NCBI GenBank assembly: GCA_029945375.1
Contig: CM057060.1
Coordinates: 1,984,001 to 2,048,000 of the forward strand
DNA length: 64,000 bases
Reading direction: 5' to 3'
Origin: Agaricus subrufescens
Lineage: Eukaryota; Basidiomycota; Agaricomycetes; Agaricales; Agaricaceae
Shown: positions 38,279-47,945 of the stretch, piece after piece
Layout of the letters: every line of letters starts with the position of its first letter
Numbering within the stretch: position 1 is the first letter of the stretch
Program-made: the position numbers and the translations under genes
Notes under the pieces: generated by a model
Databases searched by the model: none
The model's input: only the letters and a program-made list of their open reading frames with translations
Told to the model about the DNA's origin: nothing

Positions 38279-39661
38279 TGAAGAGACTAGATTGGTGTGA
38301 ATGTGGAAAATAAAATATAAAAATATAAAATCAAATGCAAATGCAACCCTTTGAATTACACTGAGTCTTGAGTGTGGTTCGTGGGGAGAATAAATCAGAA
38401 AGAAAGTGAAAGTAAGTGTCTCAATTAAGTATTAAATGAAAATAGGGGTAGAATAGAAATGTGAAACAAGTCTCAACTAAATAGAGACCTCTTCCAGACC
38501 TGTGCCATTTTGATTAGAACCTTTGTGACGAGGGGCTAAGCTTGTGATGACTGTTCTCAATAGTATGGGTTAGACACCTATCTAGGAGGGGTAGCGAGTC
38601 TGCCCTAGTGATGCCTCAACAAACTCGGAGAGCCTTGACCTGCCTTCGCGCTTCGAGACAGACTGCAAGACAAGTCGAGCTAGCACTGAATGCTATCACA
38701 ATCCTATTAGACCAGTGAAGATACTCTCTCGAGCAGAACACAAGTCCTTCCAAGTCAAGAAAGAACTTAAGAAATGCTTAGAACACTGCAAAGTTTAACC
38801 AAACTCGATTTCACTCACACAGTGCTTGGGCAAAGATTCAATCCCAAACCTCATCCTTGGCTGGTGACTATATATGATACACAATAAAAAACTGAGACAA
38901 AATAAACAAATATGAAACAAATAACCAAGTCTGTATCCAGCGCTGAATGGGTATAGCCTCCTCAACTCTTCTTCTTCCACCAATCAACAGTCTTGACTAT
39001 TCAGTCTCCTTGACTGAACATCGCACTTGTCTAATCTCCTGCTCCTCATTGGCTAACAAGCTTCCAACCCTAGACCCTAGTCTAGAAACTCTTGAGACAC
39101 ATCCCCCACTGATTAACCCATCTATACTGTAAGATGTCCTTGATTAGACTAAGCTTTTATCTCACCTTTAGTTGCTTCGAGATTATCACTATTACTGCCT
39201 GATCCAGAGTCTTGACCAATAATTCCAACAGTCTCACTTCAGATTTATTCAGTCTTGACATGTGCAATTCACTTATTTCCTAGCCCTTTCCCATTAGGCA
39301 GGTAGTAGTTATTGATCCAGTCTAGCATAAGGTCTGCTAAAGGAACTGCGCTTCACTAAGTCCTCAAGCCATCCCATAACCAGTCTTGATGAGATTTCCC
39401 AATACAGTTTCCCTAGACTCAGTCTCGAGACTTTCATTTTAAAGTCCTCGAATGCAATTATATTTCCCCTAACAGTATAGTTTTCCTGTTAGGAATTGTG
39501 GATGCAATCTCGACTGTTCCCTAGGTCAACCTCTCTTTGCACATGTCCTCGACTGAGCTTATCTCTAACTGGGTGATTGATTGTTCATTCTTGAACCTAA
39601 TACATACACCTAGCCGCATTAAACATATATTTTCATGTGTAAAATGGCTGGGGCCGTAACA
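38279..39661 (-). repeat. Dispersed 1.38-kb repeat, copy 4 (full length)
   Basis: Full-length copy in minus orientation, 1,383 bp, from TGAAGAGACTAG (38279) to GGGGCCGTAACA (39661) on the plus strand. In element orientation the flanks are ATCAG before and TTGGT after. If each contains one C-to-T or G-to-A change these would be ACCAG and CTGGT, the same inverted pair found around copy 5. Confidence 0.9.
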
Positions 39662-40330
39662 CTGATAAAGATTTTAATTTGCTTCACAGTTCACAGACCT
39701 CCAGACCAGACTCTCGCTCTTATTCACTTGTGAATGGTCTGATTTCACATTGCTTTCCTGTACTTTGACAATGGATGATGCCATTGATTACCTTGAGTCT
39801 TCTCATCCTGCTTTACTTGGGAATTACATGCTTGATTCTGCTGTTGAGCCCCCCAATGCAGATATATTCGGAGATTAATATTATAACAGCCACCCACTTT
39901 GGACTGTTCTAGGAGCTTTGATATACTATGTGAAGGTGCATAACATCCCTCAAACTAATAGTCATTGCTGATTTATTGAATTTCAAGTGTGATCACACAG
40001 TTGTCCATCATCATCAGTCTGTTATGAGGATGGTAAAGTCTACATCTTGGTTGATATATTGGATGACAGTAAGTACCATGCTTTACATTTGTAGCACTTA
40101 CTCTATCTTGTTCCATGTAGAGACAATTTGATAAACAATATTCTTTAGTCAAGAACAGTATCCTCAGCCTTAATGACCTTGTTGAAGAAAATTCTAGTAG
40201 GCCTCCTCCAGAACTACAAGCTAAACTTCAGGCTCTCCTAGCTGAGTTTGACAAATTCGAGAAGGTATGTTCCTTTCCTTACTCTATATCCCTTTTGTAC
40301 TTATTATTTTTTCTTAGCTTGATTCTGAAA
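39662..40330 (+). pseudogene. Gene fragment, paralogue of the one at 41478
   Basis: An ATG at 39771 opens MDDAIDYLESSHPALLGN, ending in a stop after PPNADIFGD. A later block at about 40148-40265 reads LNDLVEENSSRPPPELQAKL and LLAEFDKFEK before a GTATGT donor-like site. The first block is clearly related to the start of the fragment at 41478 (both MD..xDYLESSHPxxLGN). Function is unknown; the acidic, short N-terminal exon has no recognised domain. Confidence 0.4.
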
Positions 40331-40589
40331 TTAATGGCCTCCTTCACTGCTGGGCAGGAGTGCTTCATTTTTTTGGCTTTCAATTGCAAGAGTTAGTGGT
40401 GAGGACACAGCTTTCCTGTTTGTTGCCTCAAGATCTGATAGCTTGTGATTACCTAGAATTTGTATCAACAGTGAAACAGGTCCTTCAATGATCTCAAAAT
40501 GATGAATATTTGTCTCCTCACAGCACTGGGCCCTCTGTAGTCTTGAAAAAGGGGGGCATGTTTGAAAACCTGTATCACCCAAGTGTTCT

Positions 40590-41065
40590 TGGAGGGTGGA
40601 GTTCTGGATCTGTTTCAGGACATTGGGATTTGTGGAGATAGTGAAATTTCAGTTTAGGAAAATGGTGGTTTCCAGTGAGGTGGGGAGTTCTGACAGGGTT
40701 CATAGTATTATGTGGTCTTTGAACATTTTGATCTTAGTTTCTTCCTCTGGTACTTCATGTCAGAAAAGTCTGGATAGGATATTGGCCTTGACATTAGTTT
40801 TGCTGGGAATGTGTTGGAGTAGATAGTCTTATTCTTGGAGCATAAGATACCATCTGGCTTGGTGAGCATTCAGTTTCTGTGGTTTGCAGAAGTATTTGAG
40901 GTTCTTGTGATCAGTCCATATTTTGAACTGCCATTTGGCATCCAATAAGTAGTGTCTCCAGTTCTTGATGGCTTTAACAATGGTGAGGAGTTCTTTGTCA
41001 TAGATTTCATAGTTCTTTTCTGCATCAGTGAGGGCTTTGGACATGAAAGTGATGGGCCCTACATC
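40590..41065 (-). pseudogene. Ty3/gypsy RNase H and connector fragment
   Basis: The minus strand encodes the Ty3/gypsy RNase H segment MSKALTDAEKNYEIYDKELL, followed by AIKNWRHYLLDAKWQFKIWT, DHKNLKYFCKPQKLNAHQAR and, past stops, LLQHIPSKTNVKANILSRL. These are the standard KAL..AE.NY.IYDKELL, WRHYL and DHKNL.YF motifs. Reverse transcriptase and integrase are not found next to it, so it is an isolated fragment. Stops are of the TGG/CGA-to-TGA/TAG kind. Confidence 0.88.
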
Positions 41066-41477
41066 TGGACCATTCCAATATACTGAACTTTAATTTTCTC
41101 TTGATTCAAATCCACATGTTTCCCATTCTGCTTAAGTCCGATGCATTATGTTCTAATCTTGATGCATTATTAACACTATATCCATGTTTTATTTCAGATT
41201 CTAGTTTTTGCTTCAATTTTTCCTTGAGAAGACAGTCTGATCCTGTTGCTATGACTAATATTTCAGGTGCCAGGTCTAGTTGTCTGTCTAACAACTGCCT
41301 AGCAACAAAACCAATGCTGTGGCATTAGCAAACAATTTACTTATTTCATAACCATGGCTTGACCTGGCCAGGGATCTTTCATATGCATTGATTTCCTTCA
41401 CTGTTGGTTGTGTATGGTTGCATGTGCCACCTATATAAATTTGAAATCTAACAACTTAAAGGTCTAACTTCTTGACT
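41066..41477. other. Short spacer with no recognised gene
   Basis: About 400 bp. GATGCATTAT occurs twice (near 41146 and 41160), echoing the ATGCAT-rich sequence near 13.2 kb. A minus-strand frame at 41106-41294 (MLDRQLDLAPEILVIATGS...) has no known motif; its position suggests it could be gypsy-related, but this is not supported by any motif. Confidence 0.35.
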
Positions 41478-42070
41478 ATGGACAGCATGCTTGACTATCT
41501 TGAATCCTCTCATCCTTCCATTCTCGGGAATGACACCCATGGATTTGATGCTCCTACAGAATACATAGAGCTGGATAACAATGATACAACTTTCTCAGAT
41601 ATCTTAGATGATAGTGAAGAATGTTTGGAGGTATGTGCATCTATCTAGTTAACAATCAATGTTGATCATGTATTTCAAGATAAACAATAAATTAATGCAA
41701 GATTATATTGTTAACAGACAGGAGGCCATGTCAATATTTCAGGATATTCTTGACATACAAGTATGTATTTTTTTGTAACCATTATTGCCTCAAATGACAG
41801 AACAGAAATACAGTTACCAACAACAAAGCATTGCTGTGTTAAGTTCCCTTATTATTGGGATCGAGGGTAGATCAATGGAGAGTACAGCTATTTCAGACCT
41901 TCCTGACAATTTCCTGAAGTTTATCAATGTATGTGTGTTCTCTCACTTGACCTTTGCACTATGTGTTGAACTAAGATCTTCTAGCTTGACATACACTTCA
42001 AAGAGGCCCTGACAAATTTAGAAAGACTCAATTGTAACTGCCAACTCTTTATGGAGGAAGTTGAGGTTAG
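41478..42070 (+). pseudogene. Gene fragment, paralogue of the one at 39771
   Basis: An ATG at 41478 opens MDSMLDYLESSHPSILGND and runs to SDILDDSEECLE, followed by a donor-like GTATGT near 41631. Downstream, 41785-42012 encodes SYQQQSIAVLSSLIIGIEGR and STAISDLPDNFLKFIN before another GTATGT. The exon-intron style suggests a formerly spliced gene on the plus strand, immediately upstream of the Ras-like gene. The family is not recognised. Confidence 0.4.
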
Positions 42071-42627
42071 TTCTGTCTTTCCTTATTTTTCAGTATCCAA
42101 AAACTTGACAACTAACTAGTTGATGCATCTATACCAATTGAGATTTGTTAAGCAAATCAAAGAAGTGCAGCTAGCATTCTACACATGGGATTTAGAAAAT
42201 TTCTACTTTTGATATTTTGTTAAAATATGAGATATAATGCTTTGGCTGGAATGATCTAATCAAGACTTTGTGGTGGATGCGGCTCACATAAGCTCAATAA
42301 GTAAATAACAAATACAATAGTTATGAGAATGTATAATTGTAACTCCAATATGTGATGCAAACATTCTGCACTATGTATAACTGTTTTGTCAGAAGGGCAG
42401 CCATGCCAAAGGAATGGCCATCTTGGCCCTCCCTATCCTTATTCACAAATGACCTGTAGGGTCTTTGAACAATGACAGACAAGCCAACTGTGCTGTCTGT
42501 TGGACTAATTTGTTCTGGCACTTTCTGACCTTTTTGTGCTTTACTTCTCACTCAGACAGCCCTGTTTGTTATGTATACTTCTATCCACTACAGTCTTCCA
42601 CCCACCTACAACACTACTGCTGCCAAC
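42071..42627. other. Spacer upstream of the Ras-like gene
   Basis: About 560 bp, AT-rich, without a recognisable coding region. It would contain the promoter of the Ras-like sequence. The last ~60 bp before the ATG at 42628 are C/A-rich (CCACCTACAACACTACTGC), a plausible fungal 5' leader. Confidence 0.4.
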
Positions 42628-43541
42628 ATGGATCAATGGTTGATTGTTGTCTTAGGTGATGGAGGTGTAGGCAAGACTGCCTTGATCAGCCAGGTGAGTT
42701 ATAATAATGTGTTCTCTCCTCATCTGTTGTGATTATTCACCTGGCCATAGTTTACTTTGGATACATTCATTGGTATGCTCTTCTTCATATTCACTCAAGC
42801 TGGAGTAATTGATTTTCCACTCACTGTGAATTCAGAGGTCAAGTTTCAGTTTGGTTTTAGATATCAAATGACTGACCTCTCTACTAGACCTATGATCCCA
42901 CAATTGAAGACTCATTCCAAAGGCAACTGATGATTGACAATCACACATCTCTTCTGGAAATACTTGATACAGCTGGCCAAGGTATGTGCTTTGCTTGAGA
43001 CTCTTTTCCATGTGAAAAACTCTCTTATAGAGGAATATGTTACTCTCAGGGAGCAGTGGATCCAGTATGCATGCAAGTATTTTATACCCTGCACTGGCTG
43101 AAGTATCCCAGCCAGGGTCAAGCTTTTATTCTGGTGTACTCGATCACATCCCATGAAACATTTTGATGGATAGAAATGCTCTGTCAGTCAGTGTGCCATT
43201 CCACACATGGTGCTCTGTTTGTTTTGCTTGTTGGCAATAAGTGTGATCAATTATCTGAGCATGAAGTATCAAAGGCAGAAGGTTTAGCCTTAGCAAAGTT
43301 ATTTGGCTGCCCATTCTTGGAAGTATCTGCAAAAGATGGTCAGAATGTTGAAGAGCTGTTCAAAATGACTATCTGGCTTCTTAGAAGCAACTTGATTTCA
43401 CAAACTGAGAGTCAGGAGTTTCCAAATGAGAGTGAGAGTTTGTTCTTAGAGCTAGTGTGCTCTGTGTTCTATTTTATAGCTGTGGTCACAACACTCGCAA
43501 TCCTAACAAGTTTTTGGACAGGTGCATTAGTGACTATGTAA
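42628..43541 (+). pseudogene. Ras-like small GTPase, probably degenerate
   Basis: Ras-type GTP-binding switch protein. Exon 1 (42628-42693) gives MDQWLIVVLGDGGVGKTALI with the G1 P-loop GDGGVGKT. After introns come FTLDTFI, then [15 protein letters not shown] (switch I, G2 Thr), [10 protein letters not shown] (G3 DTAGQ), EEYVTLREQWIQ and GQAFILVYSITSHETF. The last exon has FVLLVGNKCDQLSEHE (G4 NKCD) and FLEVSAKDGQNVEELF (G5 SAK). Problems: a TGA follows SHETF, the frame between exons 2 and 3 does not join cleanly, and no C-terminal CAAX prenylation box is evident. It is therefore probably a pseudogene, though missed introns could explain part of this. Confidence 0.82.
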
Positions 43542-43830
43542 CAAAGGTTACAAGTAAGGGGTTGACTTGATGTATTGTCCATCAGTGGCTTTGGGGCTAG
43601 TGCAAACATGTATGTTGCAATATGTGGGGTGGAAATAGGACAACAGACAACCATTGCATGGCAAAGATTGGTAGCCTCCACCTGCTGAAATAGTGATGAG
43701 GAACAAGCCTGAATTTCTTGATAAGCCTACTTTTGATCTCAGAAAATACATGTCACTCATGAATACCATGTCAGCAAACTGCATTGTCAATTATCCTTTC
43801 CAATAACAGTGCATCACACACCAGGTTGCA
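43542..43830. other. Spacer between the Ras-like gene and retrotransposon block
   Basis: About 290 bp without a supported gene. A short minus-strand frame (43548-43790) has no recognised motif. CpG density begins to rise to the right of this stretch. Confidence 0.35.
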
Positions 43831-44235
43831 CTACAGGTTGGGATATATTGAGGAACTTCTTTCTTCACTTGGTTTTCCTTCAATGCTCAATTGAATTTGA
43901 GTAATGTACCTCAGAGCTGCACCAAGGCCATTGGTGTCTCCCACATCCTCAGTCATATGTATAATGAGTCTCAGAGAGGCAGGGCAGAATGTAGGGGCAA
44001 AGACCTCAGTGTAATCAAATCCAGGATGCTGGGAGAAGCCCTTAGCAATGAGATGAGCCCTATAGCACTCAATAGAGCTGTTGGCTTGCCTTTTGACCTT
44101 GAAGACCCAGCCAGAGTTGACTACCTTCTTAACAGGAGGCAGCTCAGTGAGTTCCCAGGCCCTGTTAGCCTCAAGATTGAAGATTTCAGTGTTACAGGCA
44201 TTGACCCAGTGTTCCCTGTCAAGACAGGACAAGTC
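43831..44235 (-). pseudogene. Ty1/copia reverse transcriptase N-terminal fragment (third copy)
   Basis: The minus strand encodes HWVNACNTEIFNLEANRAWE, PPVKKVVNSGWVFKVKRQ and HPGFDYTEVFAPTFCPASL, the start of a copia reverse transcriptase (RVT_2), then drifts into unrelated sequence. It lies downstream of the end of the copia-2 polyprotein, although in an intact element this region precedes it. It must therefore come from another copia copy or a rearrangement joined at about 44235. Confidence 0.8.
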
Positions 44236-44552
44236 ATGGTGGCGAGATACTGCAGGGCACCTACAGCAGAGAGATAAGGAACTGATTTCATCTCAGCCTG
44301 CTCCTCGAGAGAGGGCACAATGTTGGAGAGCTCAGAACCTGGTGCAAGTGGGGTGGAAAGGGAGTTGGGATCATCCATATTGAATTGTTCTAGCAGCTGC
44401 TTGATGTAGTGCTCTTGAGAGAGTGAAATAGTGCACTTAGAACAGTCCTGCTTCACCTGAATACCCAGTAGCAGAGTTGTAGACCCAAGATCTCGCAGTT
44501 TGAAGTGCCTAGACAGCTCAGAGACAGCAGCAGAGACAGCAGAATTGCTTTT
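44236..44552 (-). pseudogene. copia-2 polyprotein, piece 4 (post-RT connector), truncated
   Basis: Continuation of copia-2 beyond ORF1 retroposon A. It encodes HFKLRDLGSTTLLLGIQVKQ, ISLSQEHYIKQLLEQFNMDD and SVPYLSAVGALQYLATMTCP, then ends abruptly at about 44236 where another copia fragment begins. The same segment in copia-1 continues RPDIAYAVSYLGRF and on into RNase H, so RNase H and the 3' LTR of copia-2 are missing here. Confidence 0.85.
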
Positions 44553-46943
44553 TTTTTTTTTGTATCAACGGCACCTCTCAGTGGACCTTTTATTCAAGCA
44601 GCTATACAACATCTGAGTAGATAATTTGGGCATACTACAAGAATATGGATGCCATGATGCGTATCCGAGTGAAAACATTAAGCCCCTAACAACATGATTA
44701 AAAGAAAAACGTATCTGGCAGAATGAACATTGCCTCGAAGAAAGAGAAGAAAAAGCATAACAAAATGAAAAGAAATGATAAGTCCAAAAGAGAGGCGAGT
44801 GAAGCGAGCCTTGGCACAAGCAAACACGAATCACCTACGTTCAGACATGGATACAGCCCTGATTTTCTGTCGAGCCAGTTTGCGATTGCAGATGAAGTGG
44901 TGAGGGAAAGTGGTGGGTACCGGCGGTGCATGCTCCCGAAACAGGTGGTAAAGCCTACTACTTCTTCGATGGGAACTGGCGCTTGAGCCAGTCCCGATCA
45001 AAGTGGTTGTTCCAGAACGGACACGAAGTGTCCGTTGTGGAGTGCGCCTTGTTCTTCTTGCCTGCTGCAGCACAGTTAGTGCAGTGTCGGTTGTCTGGGT
45101 TCTTCTTCATCACGATGGCGGCCGGGATGTGGGACTCCACAGAGTGCGGTCCCGCACAGTGGGGGCAACGTATACCTTTAGCACGGCACACGTCAGAGTG
45201 GTGGCCCCACCTCTGGCACCGAGTGCAGAGGGCAGAGCAGGGCTGCGGGGCAGCACCACGGATTTGACAGTTCTGTCCCCCAATGAGGACGTGCTTACCA
45301 ATGAAGTCACAGGCCGTATGGCCCGAGATGGAGTCGGAGATGTCAAGCCACGCAACACAAGTGTCAGCGCAGCGGGAAGTCCGCATAAAGCGAATGGCAT
45401 GCTTGAGGTGTCAGGAGAGGGCAGTACCGACAGGCGAGTTGTGCATAGCGAGGGTGAAAGCCTCGCATTGCGTGGTAATCCATGAGGCAGGGGGAGCCGG
45501 GATGAGTGGGATGTCGATTACCTTGAGGTAAGACGTGGATGTGGGAGTGGCGGACTGTAAGGGAACGAGTCCGTTAGGGTCTATGAGGCGGCAAATGTGT
45601 TTGAGCATGCAGGCGGTCTCGGGTTTGGAGAGGACTCGGGAGGCGGCTATGTGAATGCCGTTGGCCGTGTCAATGGAAGATTCCAGAATAACCTCGGACT
45701 TGAGGTCATTCTGGAGATGGTTGTTGCACTCCCGGAGGATATTGGGAGTGATATTAATAGCACGGATGGAAGATCCGGCCGGTGGATGAACGAGAACACT
45801 GCAGCGCAAAGCGCCATGGCTGGTGTGCTTACCCTTGCGTGCTGGGGCATGACAAGAGACAGCGGGGGCAGAGGAGGGAGCTGGGGCCTTGGGGAGGGAG
45901 GGGATGGAGGCCAGCTTAGCCTTGAGAGCGCTCTTGGAAGGTGCTCGAACAGCTGCGGGAGCAGCCGGGGCACGCTTTCCTAAAGCGGGTTGCTTGGGCT
46001 TGGAGGCAGGTGGTGCCTCGATGCGAACACGTTTCGCACCCGGGGTTACCTCGTCCTCGGCCATAGGAGACCGAGGGCGACTCGAGGGAACAACCGGGGT
46101 CGAAGGGGGAAGGGGGGCGGTGGGTTTGACGGGGGAGGGAGGGGAAGCGGCACCAGTTTGACCGATAATGATAGCTAGAGCCGTCTCGAATGAGCAGACT
46201 CCAGCCATGTTCTGAAAATCAACGTTCTTGTGAGCGCCACTTGACAAGATGTTGAAAATGAGGCGGAGAAGTTCATCGGCGTAGCCGATGAAGTTGTCGT
46301 CGGGGGGGTTTGCTTGACAATGTCGGCGGCAGTCGACAGCGACACAGCAAGTCCATGCTTCTTACCTGGCACCTTGGTAGGCGTGTAGATAGAAGCGGCG
46401 CAGGGGGTGCGGGGGGTAGCTGGTGAGGAGAAGCCCTCTAACAGCTGTCCAGCGGTCGTCCCCAGAGGCTGGCGAGAGCCTGATGGGGTGGGGGTAACGG
46501 GAGTGGTGGGCCAAGGGGCCGTGTCGAGTTTTTCACGCCTACGTTCGGCGCGAGTTTGCTTCTGAGGGGCAGGGGAATCCTCCTTCATAAGCCTAGAAAT
46601 GGACTCCAATGTGTCCGCCAGGACGCGATTGAAGTCAGACGAGGAAACGGCGGGGGTAGTGTCTGAGTAGCTAGTGCCCCCAGTCTTGCCCTTACCTTTG
46701 AGATGTGCACGCATCTTCGCGATACGCGCGGCCTTTGGAGTCTCCAACTCCATCTCCAACGCTTCACTTGCAGCTCGCATAGCAGGCGGCAGCTTCGAGT
46801 CATCGTCGCTATCAGTCTCCCAGCCTCCGTTGTCGAAGTCCGGACGAGTATCCATATTGCAGAACGTGTATTGCTCCTAGTACAGCTAAACCACTGAGGC
46901 TTCCAAAACAGGAAGGTAGTGGTAAGAAGTCAAGAAGCGTCTG
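44553..46943 (-). mobile_element. ORF1-only poly(A) retroposon, copy A
   Basis: Minus-strand insertion in copia-2. The 3' end is an A tract (plus-strand T run 44551-44561) preceded by TTGATAC. The 5' end lies near 46943. Flanking copies of the target, AGCAGAATYGCTTTT, are at 44538-44552 and 46944-46958, a 15-bp duplication with one mismatch. It carries one gene (ORF1) and a 3' UTR of about 400 bp. No reverse transcriptase or endonuclease sequence is present. Confidence 0.9.
44958..46855 (-). pseudogene. Retroposon A ORF1 (zinc-knuckle nucleic-acid-binding protein), frameshifted
   Basis: Starts MDTRPDFDNGGWETDSDD and ends CPFWNNHFDRDWLKRQFP. It shares the layout of the intact copies: acidic start, MRAHLKGKGK, Pro-rich spacer, basic linker, ordered region (INITPNILRECNNHL), then knuckle CTRCQRWGHHSDVC. 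Frameshifts near 46240 and 45400 split it into three frames (46855-46175, 46247-45411, 45386-44958). It therefore cannot give a full protein. Confidence 0.88.
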
Positions 46944-47692
46944 AGCAGAATCGCTTTTAGACACCAGAGTTATATCATCAATGAAGACAGGCACTATGAC
47001 CTTGATGTCTCCCTTGGAATAGATGTAGATAGAGTTGTCAGAGCGAAGCCTGGTGTAGCCAATACCTTCTAGGACACTTCTGAGCTTCTTGTTCCATTGC
47101 CTGGCAGCCTGCTTAAGGCCATAGAGCAATTTTTGGAGCCTGAAGACCATATTAGGTCCCCCAGTGTGGTAGCCTTCTGGTTGTCTCATATAGATCTCCT
47201 CTTCAAGTTCCCCATAGGTAAAGGCAGAGGAGATGTCAACAGATTGCATTTTGAAGCCTTCTCTTGCAGCTAAGGCTACAATGAGGCGCAGGGAGGCAGG
47301 GTGGAATGTAGGGGCAAAGACCTCAGTGTAATTGAATCCTGGATGCTGGGAGAAGCCTTTAGCAACAAGGTGAGCCTTGTAGCGCTCTATTAAGCTGTTG
47401 GCATGCCTTTTAACCTTGAATACCCATCCAGAGTTGACTACCTTCTTTCCAGGAGGCAAATCAATGAGTTCCCAGGTCCTGTTGGCCTCCAGATTGAAAA
47501 TCTCGGTGTTACAAGCGTCCTGCCAGTGAGAGCGATCAGGGGACTGCATAGCCAGCCTGTAGGAGCAAGGATCTGCATTAGAAACTGCTCCAGCAAACTC
47601 TACATCACAGAAGTCACTGTCAACCAGAAAAGTGACCTCTTCTTCTAGTTCTGGGTTGTCTCCAGGTAGGTCAATGTTTTTGACCTTCTACC
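46944..47692 (-). pseudogene. copia-2 polyprotein, piece 3 (reverse transcriptase)
   Basis: Ty1/copia reverse transcriptase on the minus strand: WQDACNTEIFNLEANRTWEL, GWVFKVKRHANSLIERYKAH, FNYTEVFAPTFHPASLRLIV, EGFKMQSVDISSAFTYGELE, YMRQPEGYHTGGPNMVFRLQ, KLLYGLKQAARQW and the catalytic box VFIDDITLVSKSD. The frame is open, but it is cut by retroposon A at the end and by the tRNA-like insert at the start (about 47692). Confidence 0.92.
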
Positions 47693-47940
47693 ATGTTAGG
47701 ATGGAAAAGTGACCACACCAGGGTTTGAACCTGGGACCACCCCAATTGCACCAGGGAGCTCTAACCACTGAGCTACATGGTCTTGGTATTATAGGAGCTA
47801 GGATATTATATATATGTACCCTAGGCCTAGAGTTGGAACTCACTACTGCAGGCCCACTCCAGGGGCTGGGGCACTAGGCAGTTTCTCGTGAGAACTCAGA
47901 GCTCCAAAGCTGTCAGATGACTTGACCTGTCATCACCTGA
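47693..47940 (-). mobile_element. ~248-bp insert replacing the copia-2 integrase-RT linker
   Basis: Comparison with copia-1 shows that about 395 bp of linker (61515-61910 there) is replaced here by ~248 bp of unrelated sequence. The insert holds a complete tRNA-like cloverleaf (47711-47782), a TATATATAATAT stretch just upstream of it (47800-47815), and a perfect 7-bp inverted repeat, CCTGTCA...TGACAGG, at its other edge (47927-47945). It may be a tRNA-derived SINE or a captured tRNA gene. No target duplication could be defined. Confidence 0.6.
47711..47782 (-). tRNA. tRNA-like gene with GCA (Cys) anticodon, possibly a SINE head
   Basis: The 72-nt minus-strand sequence folds as a full cloverleaf. 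The acceptor stem is GACCATG/TGTGGTC (7 pairs with two G-T), the D arm GCTC-AGTGGTTA-GAGC, and the anticodon arm CCCTG-GTGCAAT-TGGGG with T33, anticodon GCA and A37. The variable loop is TGGTC and the T arm CCAGG-TTCAAAC-CCTGG. A box (TAGCTCAGTGG) and B box (GGTTCAAACCC) match pol III promoters. TTTT follows two bases after the acceptor stem (plus 47705-47708), a pol III terminator. It lies inside a dead copia element, so it may be a SINE head or a mobile tRNA pseudogene rather than a housekeeping tRNA-Cys. Confidence 0.6.
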
Positions 47941-47945
47941 CAGGT
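47927..47945. repeat. Perfect 19-bp hairpin at edge of the tRNA-like insert
   Basis: CCTGTCA-TCACC-TGACAGG: a 7-bp stem with a 5-nt loop, exactly at the junction between the insert and the copia-2 integrase end. A related half-site (CTGTCAGATGA) lies just to the left. It could be a terminal inverted repeat of the insert. Confidence 0.55.

Noticed and set aside
45003..46161. Several long plus-strand frames opposite retroposon A and D ORF1 (for example 45003-45485, 59062-59730)
   Set aside because: They are GC-rich antisense shadows of ORF1; the zinc knuckles and conserved ends are on the other strand.
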